From Denitratisoma sp. (lineage in GTDB: Bacteria; Pseudomonadota; Gammaproteobacteria; Burkholderiales; Rhodocyclaceae), in contig JAVSMO010000001.1 of NCBI GenBank assembly GCA_032027165.1, positions 2,481,919-2,545,918 on the forward strand: a stretch of 64,000 nt of DNA, read 5' to 3'. Below the pieces are notes generated by a model. It was not told where the DNA came from. It saw nothing but the letters and a program-made list of their open reading frames with translations, and did not search any database. The translations under genes were made by a program, and so were the position numbers. Shown here piece by piece: positions 50,291 through 57,046 of this stretch. How positions within the stretch are numbered: the stretch's first letter is position 1; every line of letters begins with the position of its first letter.

Positions 50291-50700
50291 GATGGATCGG
50301 TGACGAAGCCGATGCGCACCAGGCCCGCCTTGGCGGCCTTGCTCATCACCTGCGCGACGCGTTCATAAGGCACCAGGCGGTCGGCGCGAATGTGCAGTTC
50401 CGGCTGCGGTTGCTGCATCGCCGCTGCAGAGAAGTGCGATTCAAGCTCTTCCAGCGCGACCACCGCGCCGTTCCAATGCAGGCTGCCGTCCTCGCGGATG
50501 CCGAGCTGGACATGCTCGGGGCGCGTCAGGTTGGGGCTGCTGGAAGCCTTCGGCAGGTCGATCTTCACCGAGTGCGTGAGCAGCGGCGCCGTGACGATGA
50601 AGATCACCAGCAGCACCAGCATCACGTCTACCAGCGGCACCACGTTGATCTCCGCCATCGGTCCCTGCTGGCCGCGCCCGTCGAAGCTTCCGATTGCCAT
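50281..50700 (-). CDS. exbD: TonB-system proton channel subunit ExbD
   Basis: The 139-residue protein starts at ATG 50700 behind GGAGGAAACGCG. A short cytoplasmic segment GPMAEINVVPLVDVMLVLLVIFIVTAPLL contains the single membrane helix with the essential Asp (PLVDV). A periplasmic domain follows (VQLGIREDGSLHWNGAVV, ELHIRADRLVPYERVAQVMSKAAKAGLVRIGFVTDP). It works with ExbB to energise TonB. It is the last gene of the TonB receptor operon. Confidence 0.94.
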   Translation of the reverse strand: MAIGSFDGRGQQGPMAEINVVPLVDVMLVLLVIFIVTAPLLTHSVKIDLPKASSSPNLTRPEHVQLGIREDGSLHWNGAVVALEELESHFSAAAMQQPQPELHIRADRLVPYERVAQVMSKAAKAGLVRIGFVTDPSQR

Positions 50701-50714
50701 CGCGTTTCCTCCGT

Positions 50715-51443
50715 TCAGCGCGGCGCCACGGCGCGCAATGCGCGCACTTCGCCCGCCGAGCTGTTGCGCTTGGCGCCGACGGTCATCAGCGCATACAGGT
50801 CGTGGGCGAAGGCATCCAGCTTCGCCAGCCAGATGCGGTTGCGCCGGTTGAAGGCGTTGTAGGCGAGCACCGCCGGGATCGCCACGGCAAGACCGAGCGC
50901 CGTCATGATCAGCGCCTCGCCGACCGGGCCGGCCACCTTGTCCAGCGTGCCCTGCCCGCTCATGCCGATTTGCACCAGGGCATGGTAGATGCCCCACACC
51001 GTGCCGAACAGGCCGACGTAGGGCGCCGCCGAGCCGGCCGAGGCCATCAGCGTCAGGCCCTGCTCGACGCGCGCCGCCTCCTGGTCGATGCCGTTGCGCA
51101 GCACGCGCGTGAGGAACTCCCCCGGCCCGCCGGCGGCGGCGAGCCGCTGCAGTCCCTGCTGGCTGTTGTCGTCGGCGGCGCCCAGCGCCTGCTGCGCCAG
51201 CTCGGCGAAGGCGCTGTCGAGCGGCCGCTGCGCCAGCATGGCGCTCACTTCGGCGAGCGAGCCGGCGGCCCAGAACTGCCGCAGGAAGGCCGCCGCGCGG
51301 CGGCCGGCGAGGACATTCGCCAGCCCCTTGGTCAGGATCAGGTACCAGCTCGCCACCGAGAGGGCGAGCAGCAGGAACAGCACGATGCGTCCGACGGCAT
51401 CGGTCTGCGAAAGAAAATGGGCGAAGCCGAGGCTTTCATTCAT
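50715..51443 (-). CDS. exbB: TonB-system proton channel subunit ExbB (MotA/TolQ/ExbB family)
   Basis: The 242-residue protein has three membrane helices: residues about 15-38 (AVGRIVLFLLLALSVASWYLIL), about 130-155 (LTLMASAGSAAPYVGLFGTVWGIYHAL) and about 170-195 (EALIMTALGLAVAIPAVLAYNAF). The family box VGLFGTVWGI is clear. It forms the ring around ExbD. exbD follows after 14 bp and tonB precedes by 47 bp. Its long cytoplasmic loop (40-125) is typical. Confidence 0.94.
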   Translation of the reverse strand: MNESLGFAHFLSQTDAVGRIVLFLLLALSVASWYLILTKGLANVLAGRRAAAFLRQFWAAGSLAEVSAMLAQRPLDSAFAELAQQALGAADDNSQQGLQRLAAAGGPGEFLTRVLRNGIDQEAARVEQGLTLMASAGSAAPYVGLFGTVWGIYHALVQIGMSGQGTLDKVAGPVGEALIMTALGLAVAIPAVLAYNAFNRRNRIWLAKLDAFAHDLYALMTVGAKRNSSAGEVRALRAVAPR

Positions 51444-51490
51444 GGCAAATCCTCAATGCGAAAAAGTCAGTCTGCGTGACACGGCGATCC

Positions 51491-52105
51491 TTACTGGAGC
51501 ACGAACTTGAACGGTTGCAAGGCCACCGCGCGCACCGGCTGGCCGTCGCGCCGCGCCAGGTTGCAGCGCCAGGTCTTCACGGCGGACAGCGCCGCCTCGT
51601 CGAGGCGCGCAAAGCCGCTGGAAGTGACAATGCGCGCGGCGGCGACGCCGCCCTGCTCGTCGAGCTCCACGCGCAGCACCACTTTGCCTTCCTCGCCCTG
51701 GCGTCGCGACAGCGGCGGGTAGGCTGGCGCGCTGCGCTCCGGGCAGGCGACGGCCAGTTCGGTGCCGAGCGAGACCGGTCCCGCCGGCCGCGCCGGCGCC
51801 GCCTCAGCCGGAGGCTGGGGCGGCGGCGCCACCACGTCCCCCGGCGCGTTGGCCGGCGCCTCGGCGACCAGCTGCTGCGGTTGCGGCTTCTCCATCGGCC
51901 GCGGCTTTTCCAGTCGGGCCGGTTTCGGCGCCTCCTTTGGCGGGGGCGGCGGCAGCGTGATGGTGTCGACGAACAGCGTCACCACCTCGTCCGGCACTAC
52001 CAGGATGCGGTGGCTCCACAGGCCCCACAGGGCGACGACATGCGCGGCCAGGACGAACAGCAGTCCCGCCGCGCGCTCCGCCCCGAGTTTCCTGATCGTT
52101 TCCAC
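51491..52105 (-). CDS. tonB: TonB family energy-transducing protein
   Basis: The 204-residue protein has an N-terminal membrane helix (RAAGLLFVLAAHVVALWGLW), a Pro/Lys/Glu-rich periplasm-spanning linker (about 52-110), and the C-terminal TonB domain APAYPPLSRRQGEEGKVVLRVELDEQGGVAAARIVTSSG with AALSAVKTWRCNLARRDGQPV. It passes ExbBD energy to the receptor encoded 6 bp upstream. A Cys pair (ACPERS, WRCNL) in the C-terminal domain is a small oddity that may form a disulfide. Confidence 0.92.
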   Translation of the reverse strand: METIRKLGAERAAGLLFVLAAHVVALWGLWSHRILVVPDEVVTLFVDTITLPPPPPKEAPKPARLEKPRPMEKPQPQQLVAEAPANAPGDVVAPPPQPPAEAAPARPAGPVSLGTELAVACPERSAPAYPPLSRRQGEEGKVVLRVELDEQGGVAAARIVTSSGFARLDEAALSAVKTWRCNLARRDGQPVRAVALQPFKFVLQ

Positions 52106-52111
52106 CGCGTG

Positions 52112-54556
52112 TCAGAAGGCGAGCTTCAGACCGGCGAAAAAGGTCCGCTGCGAATACGGGTACAGCGTGAAGTACTTGACGTTGCCGATGTTGTCGATGC
52201 CGACCGAAGCCGTCCCCTGCTTCGAGAATTTGTAGAGCACCTTGGCGTCGAACACACTGAAATTGCTGCGTCCGCCGTAGACGTCCGGATTGGGGTCCGG
52301 GTACCGCCCGGCTGCCGTGTCGTAGAGCCCGCTGTGTTGCCGCCCGCTGTAGCGCCAGCCCAGGCTGTACGAGAGCGCATCCGACGCATGGTAGACGCCC
52401 AGCAGCGAGGCGCGCCAGACCGGGATCAGCGGCAGCTGCGTGCCCTCCAGCCCCGGGTTCGCAACGTTTTTTGCGATTCTCGAATGAATGTAGGCGACGC
52501 TGCCATAGACATCGAGGCCGCGCACCAACAGGTCGTTGACCTGGAGCGACGATTCGATGCCATAGGTGCGAACCTTGTCGATATTCTGCACGCTGCTGAT
52601 GCTGAACCCGGGCAGCGTCGTGATGTCGGCCTGCGAAACCAGCGCATCCTTTTTCTCCTCCCCGAACAGCGAGGTTCTCCACACGCCATTGGGCAGGAAC
52701 CGCTCGGCGACGAGTTCCCAGGAATCGGCGGTCTCCGGCTTGAGGTTCGGGTTGTTGGTCAGCGCCACGTTGTAGGGTGCCGGAAACGCAGCGATCTCCG
52801 CGGCAGTCGGCGCGCCGCCGCCGACACGGGTAATGCCGACGTTCTTGAACAGCTCGCCGACGGTCGGGAAGCGGACCCCGCGGCCGACGGAGCCCCGCAG
52901 CGCCAGCACCTCGGACGCCTGATAGGAGAGCGAGCCCTTGGGGGAGAAGGCCCGCAGGGTTTTGTCCCGGTAGCTGACGTTTCTCCCGTTCGCATAGTTG
53001 CTGCCATCGGAAGCCTCCCATCGCTCCTCCCGCCCCCCGACGACCAGCTTCACGCTCGGCGAGATCTGCCAGGCGTCCTGCAGGTAGATCGCATCCGTCG
53101 AGGTGACCCCCCTCGAATTCGTGTTCAAGGTGGCGGGGCTGCTGGTCTCCCAGTTGCCCGCCCCCAGCCGGTACTGGTCCGTCTTCGTCGTATACGTGTC
53201 GGTGTGGAAGCCGAAGCTGACCTGGTGTTCGCTGCGCAGGTTGCCGCCCGGACGCCATTCGCCGCGCAGGTCCAGGTTCTGCCAGCCCGTTCCGTCCGCA
53301 AACGTAATCGTCCCCGCCGTCGCCGCCGAGCTCGGAGTTGTGCCGAAGTTGCCCGACGACGCACGGGTGACATCCTTGTTCTGGTTGAAGATGCTGCCGG
53401 TCAGTTCCCAATCCCAGGTCCCGCCGGTCTGCGACTTCACCGACAATCCGTGCATGAAATACTCGGCCTCCGCGTGGCTGGCGCTCGGCGCCGTCACGGA
53501 GTAGTCCCTGCCGTTGATGCGGACATAGCGGTAGGGGCCCGCCGCCGTGCTCGTGCCGTAGATTGGATTGCCGGCCGCATCCTTCAGATAGCTTTCGACC
53601 CGCTTGTCGGACGTGTTCTGCCAGACGTTGAAGGTGTAGACCGCGCGGACGGTCGGCGTGAAGTCGTAGCCGATCTTCAGGGTGGCGTCGTCCTTGACCG
53701 TATGGTCCATGCTGGTGGCGGCCGTGATGACCCTCGGCCGGTCAGCGATGTTCCGATCGAAATGCGCACCGCTGACGACCGTATACTGCCCCGCCGCCGC
53801 AGGCGCGCCCGTCTTGGCCGTCGCCGACGTGAAGTCCGTCGGGTGGCTGCGGTTGTCCAGGCGATCGGCGCTCAGCCAGAACGACCAGGCGCCGGCCTTG
53901 CTGCCCACGGTCGCGGCACCGTGCACGCCGGTGAAGTTCTTGTCAGTGCCGTACAGCTTGAAGTTCTCGGTGAAGGCGTCCAGCTGCGCATGCGCCTCGA
54001 ACCTGGTCGGCATGTGGGTGGTCATCAGCACCACGCCCCCCACCGAGTTCCCGGGATACAGGGCCGAGAACGGGCCGTACATGACGTCTACGCGGTCGAT
54101 GGCGTGCTGCGACACCATGCCCCAGCGCGGGCCGGGGCAGCAGCTGTTGGTCAGGAAGTTCGAGAGCAGCAGGCCGTCCGCGTAGACGATGGTCTCCGCG
54201 CTGGAATTGACGCCGTACATCCGCATCGCCAAGCCGCCGTTCACGTCGCCGATGAAGCGCTCGCGGACATGGACGCTCGGCACGTACTGCAGGGCGCCGG
54301 CCGAGGAGACCGAGTTGACGCTCTCGGCGATCTGCCTGGCCGTAAAGCTTTCGGTGGTCGACGGCACATGGGCCGGCACCGCCGGCTTGTCGCTCTTGAC
54401 GAGCATTTCGTCGAGTTGCTTCTCTTCTTCCGCCAGCGCGCATTGCGGAATGTTCAAGGCGAGTGCGACAACCAGCGCGATTCCGCCCGTCGCAGCATGC
54501 CGTCCGTCGGCGCGGGCATTTCCCTTCCCCCGAAACTCGTTGTTCTTCTTTCTCAT
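52112..54556 (-). CDS. TonB-dependent outer membrane receptor, probably for copper
   Basis: The 814-residue protein starts at ATG 54556 behind GGGAAGCAAC. A long signal region ends at ALNIPQCALA. The TonB box region and plug follow (STTESFTARQIAESVNSVSSAGALQYVPSVHVRERF, IDRVDVMYGPFSALYPGNSVGGVVLMTTHMPTRFE), then a 22-strand barrel ending in TFFAGLKLAF (terminal Phe). The plug holds TNSCCPGPRWGMVSQH, a CC...M...H cluster, and MTTHM, both possible copper ligands. In the operon with TlpA-like, BNR, TonB and ExbBD proteins and next to a PCu(A)C chaperone, it parallels PcuB/OprC/NosA copper receptors. The ligand is inferred. Confidence 0.88.
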   Translation of the reverse strand: MRKKNNEFRGKGNARADGRHAATGGIALVVALALNIPQCALAEEEKQLDEMLVKSDKPAVPAHVPSTTESFTARQIAESVNSVSSAGALQYVPSVHVRERFIGDVNGGLAMRMYGVNSSAETIVYADGLLLSNFLTNSCCPGPRWGMVSQHAIDRVDVMYGPFSALYPGNSVGGVVLMTTHMPTRFEAHAQLDAFTENFKLYGTDKNFTGVHGAATVGSKAGAWSFWLSADRLDNRSHPTDFTSATAKTGAPAAAGQYTVVSGAHFDRNIADRPRVITAATSMDHTVKDDATLKIGYDFTPTVRAVYTFNVWQNTSDKRVESYLKDAAGNPIYGTSTAAGPYRYVRINGRDYSVTAPSASHAEAEYFMHGLSVKSQTGGTWDWELTGSIFNQNKDVTRASSGNFGTTPSSAATAGTITFADGTGWQNLDLRGEWRPGGNLRSEHQVSFGFHTDTYTTKTDQYRLGAGNWETSSPATLNTNSRGVTSTDAIYLQDAWQISPSVKLVVGGREERWEASDGSNYANGRNVSYRDKTLRAFSPKGSLSYQASEVLALRGSVGRGVRFPTVGELFKNVGITRVGGGAPTAAEIAAFPAPYNVALTNNPNLKPETADSWELVAERFLPNGVWRTSLFGEEKKDALVSQADITTLPGFSISSVQNIDKVRTYGIESSLQVNDLLVRGLDVYGSVAYIHSRIAKNVANPGLEGTQLPLIPVWRASLLGVYHASDALSYSLGWRYSGRQHSGLYDTAAGRYPDPNPDVYGGRSNFSVFDAKVLYKFSKQGTASVGIDNIGNVKYFTLYPYSQRTFFAGLKLAF

Positions 54557-54587
54557 GTTGCTTCCCAGTGATTGCAATGAAATCCGA

Positions 54588-55076
54588 TTACCTCGCCTGG
54601 CGGCTCTGCCGCAGCCAGTTCCTGATCTGTGCCTCGCTCAACATTCCTGAATGCGCCTCGCGCCGGTGTGCTGGGTCGAACAGGTAGCTGCGCGGCAGCT
54701 CGCCGCGCCAGGCCGGATCGATGGCGTAGCGCAGGCGTTCCGGCACGCCGTCGGCGAACACCCAGGTGTCGAAGCGCTCAAGCCCGAAGCGCTTCAGGGC
54801 GGCACGGATTTCGCGCGCATCGGAAGGCGTGTCGGTGGAGACGATCACCAGCGGCAGGTTGCGTTCGCTGCGGGCGAGCTTGCCCAAAGTCTGCAGCTCC
54901 TTCACGCAGTGGTGACAGGTCAGCGACCACAGGGTCAGGATGAAGGGGCGCCCGGCGAACTGCTTCTGGATCGTCAGCAGGCTGTCGCCGGTGAAGGGGT
55001 GCAGTTCGCCGGCTGCGGCGGGGGCCGCGGCGAACGCCAACCAGAGCGCGGCCAGTACTGCGGCAAAGCGCCTCAC
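54588..55076 (-). CDS. TlpA-like periplasmic thioredoxin-fold protein
   Basis: The 162-residue protein starts at a GTG (55076) overlapping the upstream stop by 4 bp (GTGA). It has a signal peptide (RRFAAVLAALWLAFAAAPAAA), then a thioredoxin fold with CHHC in ILTLWSLTCHHCVKELQTL near residue 53 and the cis-Pro segment GELPRSYLFD. TlpA-type proteins reduce Cys of copper-loading chaperones (Sco, CoxB), which fits the copper context. The active-site dipeptide HH is unusual. An earlier in-frame start lies deep in the upstream gene and is rejected. Confidence 0.85.
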   Translation of the reverse strand: MRRFAAVLAALWLAFAAAPAAAGELHPFTGDSLLTIQKQFAGRPFILTLWSLTCHHCVKELQTLGKLARSERNLPLVIVSTDTPSDAREIRAALKRFGLERFDTWVFADGVPERLRYAIDPAWRGELPRSYLFDPAHRREAHSGMLSEAQIRNWLRQSRQAR

Positions 55077-56323
55077 GGCCGGACCTCCAGCACGCGCAGG
55101 CCCTCGGCGGCCGTGTTCCACACCACCAGCGCCTGCCGCGCGTCGATGAGCGGCAGCGCGTAGTCGGCCTGCTGCGCCGCCTCGGCGAGCTTCTGCGGCG
55201 CGCTCCAGCTGGTTCCGGCATCGCGCGACAGCATGGCCCAGGCGGAAAAGCGCTGGCCGTCGAATTCCCGCCACGTCAGAAGGATGCGGTCGCCGGCCGC
55301 TGCCACGGCGGGATGTCCGGCCTGGCGCGCCGGATCGCCCAGCGGCAACGGCGCGCTCATGTCGAGGCGCGCATCCGCTTTCGAAAAGTCAGTCCCGGCA
55401 ATGCGGCGATAGAAAATGCCCTTGCGTTTCTCGCCGTTGGTGAACCAGGCGATGTGCAGGTTGCCGCGGCCGTCGACGGCGATGCCGCCGCCGTGGTGCG
55501 GGCAACCGTCGATTTCCCATGTATCGTCGGTGACGCGCAGGACGGGGCCGCCGTTCAGGTTGGCAATCGCGAAATCGCGGATGTTCCTGCCGAAGACGTG
55601 GCGCCAAAAGGCGATCGGCCCGGCGGCCGTCCACGTCAGGCCCGTGCGGCAGCACTGGCAGCTGTGGTCGGCGATCTTGCGATTGCGGCCGAAGCTCGCG
55701 CCGTCATCCTCCGAGACTGCCGCATAGAGGCCGACGTCGGTCTGCGGGGATTTCTTGACCGTCTTGTCGGTCCGGCTGCGCGCATCGAGCCAAACCACGG
55801 CGACGCGGCCGCGGCCATCGACGGCGAGCGAATCGAAACGGTGGCTGATGACCTGGCGGTCGTCGTTGAGGATGATCGGCGGCGTGAAGGTGCGGCCGCC
55901 GTCGGTCGACCGGGCGTAGCGGATGTGCGCCGACATCGGCTTGCCGAGGCTTTGCGTCCACGAGACATGCACCGTGCCGTCGGCGCCGACGGCAATCTTC
56001 GGCCGGTTCTCGGCATCGGCCATCACCGCTTCCGGCTGCGGCGTGACGGGGACGGAAGCGGAATGGCTTCGGCCGCCATCGACCGAGTGCGACACCAGCA
56101 GGTGGCGGTTCTCCACTCGTGCCAGCCAGAGTCTTCCACGGGAATCGAGCGTAGCGCCAACGGAAAGCGGGGAGGCCTCCGCCAGGCGCGCTTCCCAGGC
56201 ACGCTGGCGGCGCGCCTCGGCATCGTCGGCCTGCGACGCGTGGCCGGCGTGCTGCTGGGCCGCCGCGACAAGCGGCAGCAACGCCATCGCCAGCACACCG
56301 ATTCGACCTGTCCGCCACCGCAT
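55073..56323 (-). CDS. BNR/Asp-box repeat periplasmic protein (sialidase-like beta-propeller)
   Basis: The 416-residue protein has a signal peptide (RIGVLAMALLPLVAAAQ) followed by QHAGHASQADD, a His-containing start. Several Asp-box motifs of a six-bladed propeller occur: SVDGGRSHSA, STDGGRTFTPP, SEDDGASFGRN and SRDAGTSWSAP. A Cys-rich stretch, DHSCQCCRTGL near 215, and CPHHGGGIAV near 265 could bind metal. Sialidase activity is unlikely, since the usual Arg triad is not apparent. It is the first gene of the TlpA-like/receptor/TonB/ExbBD operon, whose members otherwise point to copper uptake. A periplasmic copper-binding or scaffold role is inferred. Confidence 0.78.
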   Translation of the reverse strand: MRWRTGRIGVLAMALLPLVAAAQQHAGHASQADDAEARRQRAWEARLAEASPLSVGATLDSRGRLWLARVENRHLLVSHSVDGGRSHSASVPVTPQPEAVMADAENRPKIAVGADGTVHVSWTQSLGKPMSAHIRYARSTDGGRTFTPPIILNDDRQVISHRFDSLAVDGRGRVAVVWLDARSRTDKTVKKSPQTDVGLYAAVSEDDGASFGRNRKIADHSCQCCRTGLTWTAAGPIAFWRHVFGRNIRDFAIANLNGGPVLRVTDDTWEIDGCPHHGGGIAVDGRGNLHIAWFTNGEKRKGIFYRRIAGTDFSKADARLDMSAPLPLGDPARQAGHPAVAAAGDRILLTWREFDGQRFSAWAMLSRDAGTSWSAPQKLAEAAQQADYALPLIDARQALVVWNTAAEGLRVLEVRP

Positions 56324-56376
56324 GAAATGCCTCCCGGGAAAGCCGGGAAGAATAGCGAAATGCGGCGCGACGAGCG

Positions 56377-56393
56377 TGCGACATATCGTCGCA
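56377..56393. promoter_or_regulatory. RegA-type box upstream of the BNR/receptor operon
   Basis: TGCGAC-ATATC-GTCGCA is a perfect 6-5-6 inverted repeat and fits the GNGRC-N5-GNCGC form of RegA/RegR boxes as I recall them. It is centred at 56385. A weak -10 TATTCT (56354-56349) predicts a start near 56342, so the box is centred near -43, where an activator overlaps the -35. The promoter has no good -35 of its own. A sister box lies at 56982-56998. Confidence 0.6.
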
Positions 56394-56401
56394 GAAACGG
56401 C

Positions 56402-56423
56402 GACGGCGCCCGCAGGCGCCGTC
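56402..56423 (-). terminator. Hairpin after the PCu(A)C gene, probable weak terminator
   Basis: GACGGCGCC and GGCGCCGTC form a 9-bp stem with a 4-nt loop, 21 bp after the minus-strand stop at 56444. The following minus-strand bases GCCGTTTC give only a short U run, so termination may be partial. It separates the chaperone gene from the BNR-gene operon. Confidence 0.55.
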
Positions 56424-56443
56424 TTGAGAAACGGAAGATGCTC

Positions 56444-56902
56444 TCAGTGCTTGTGGCCGTGGTCCATCGTCGCCGGCGCGGCAAGATCGCGCACCTCGGC
56501 CTTGATCTCGAGGGTCTGCACTTTCTTGTCCTTGCCCTCGACCTTCAGCGTGATGGGCACCGTGTCGCCCTTCTTCAACTGCTGCTTGAGGTCCATCAGC
56601 ATGACGTGGTTGCCGCCGGGGGCCAGTTTCACGCCCTTGCCGGCCGGCAACTCGAGCTTCTGGATGGCGCGCATCTTCATCACGCCCTCTTCCATCTTCA
56701 TGGTGTGGATCTCGACCACGCCGGCCACAGGGCTGCTGGCCGACAGCAGCGAAGCCGCCTCGCTGCTGGTGATTTCAAAAAACGCCCCCGTCGCCTTCTG
56801 GGCCGGGGTGGTGCCGCGCACCCATGAATCCTTGATGGTCACCTCGGCCTGCGCCATCGCGCCGAAGAGCATGAGGGAGAGGGCCAGTGTCGTATTGCGC
56901 AT
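56444..56902 (-). CDS. PCu(A)C family periplasmic copper chaperone
   Basis: The 152-residue protein has a signal peptide (TTLALSLMLFGAMAQA) and the DUF461/PCuAC beta-barrel. Its Cu(I) motif of His and Met ligands is visible in VEIHTMKMEEGVMKM and, 20 residues on, GGNHVMLMDL. The C-terminus has a His/Met tail (TMDHGHKH), which can hold Cu(II). Such chaperones deliver copper to the CuA site of cytochrome oxidase, often under copper shortage. It diverges from regB across a RegA-type box and precedes the receptor operon. Confidence 0.94.
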   Translation of the reverse strand: MRNTTLALSLMLFGAMAQAEVTIKDSWVRGTTPAQKATGAFFEITSSEAASLLSASSPVAGVVEIHTMKMEEGVMKMRAIQKLELPAGKGVKLAPGGNHVMLMDLKQQLKKGDTVPITLKVEGKDKKVQTLEIKAEVRDLAAPATMDHGHKH

Positions 56903-56981
56903 TTTCGTTGCCTCCAGATTTAAGCCAATTCCACAGGGTCGATTCTACGCCGGTTGCCATTGCGCGTCCCTTTCGCCGTCC

Positions 56982-56998
56982 TGCGGCAAATTGCCGCA
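56982..56998. promoter_or_regulatory. RegA-type box between the PCu(A)C gene and regB
   Basis: TGCGGCAA-A-TTGCCGCA is a perfect 8-1-8 palindrome; read as GCGGC-N5-GCCGC it matches the RegA/RegR box form. Each flank has TAGAAT as a -10: plus strand 57020-57025 for regB (start near 57032, box centre at about -42) and minus strand 56947-56942 for the copper chaperone (start near 56935, box centre at about -55). Neither promoter has a good -35, which suggests activation by RegA. Confidence 0.65.
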
Positions 56999-57046
56999 CG
57001 GCACGGGGGCGCCATCGGCTAGAATCGGCCGCGAAAGATCGAATCG

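Noticed and set aside
47137..50862. A 1241-codon plus-strand frame overlapping the RND pump in another frame
   Set aside because: The RND pump frame has clear motifs throughout; the alternative is a GC-driven Arg/Pro/Gly-rich shadow.
51476..54571. A 1031-codon plus-strand frame opposite tonB and the receptor
   Set aside because: The composition is Arg/Gly/Ala-rich with no recognisable motif, and the minus-strand genes are well supported.
55073..56323. Annotation of the BNR protein as an active exo-sialidase
   Set aside because: Only Asp-box structural motifs are seen; the catalytic Arg, Glu and Tyr set is not evident and the neighbours concern copper and TonB.
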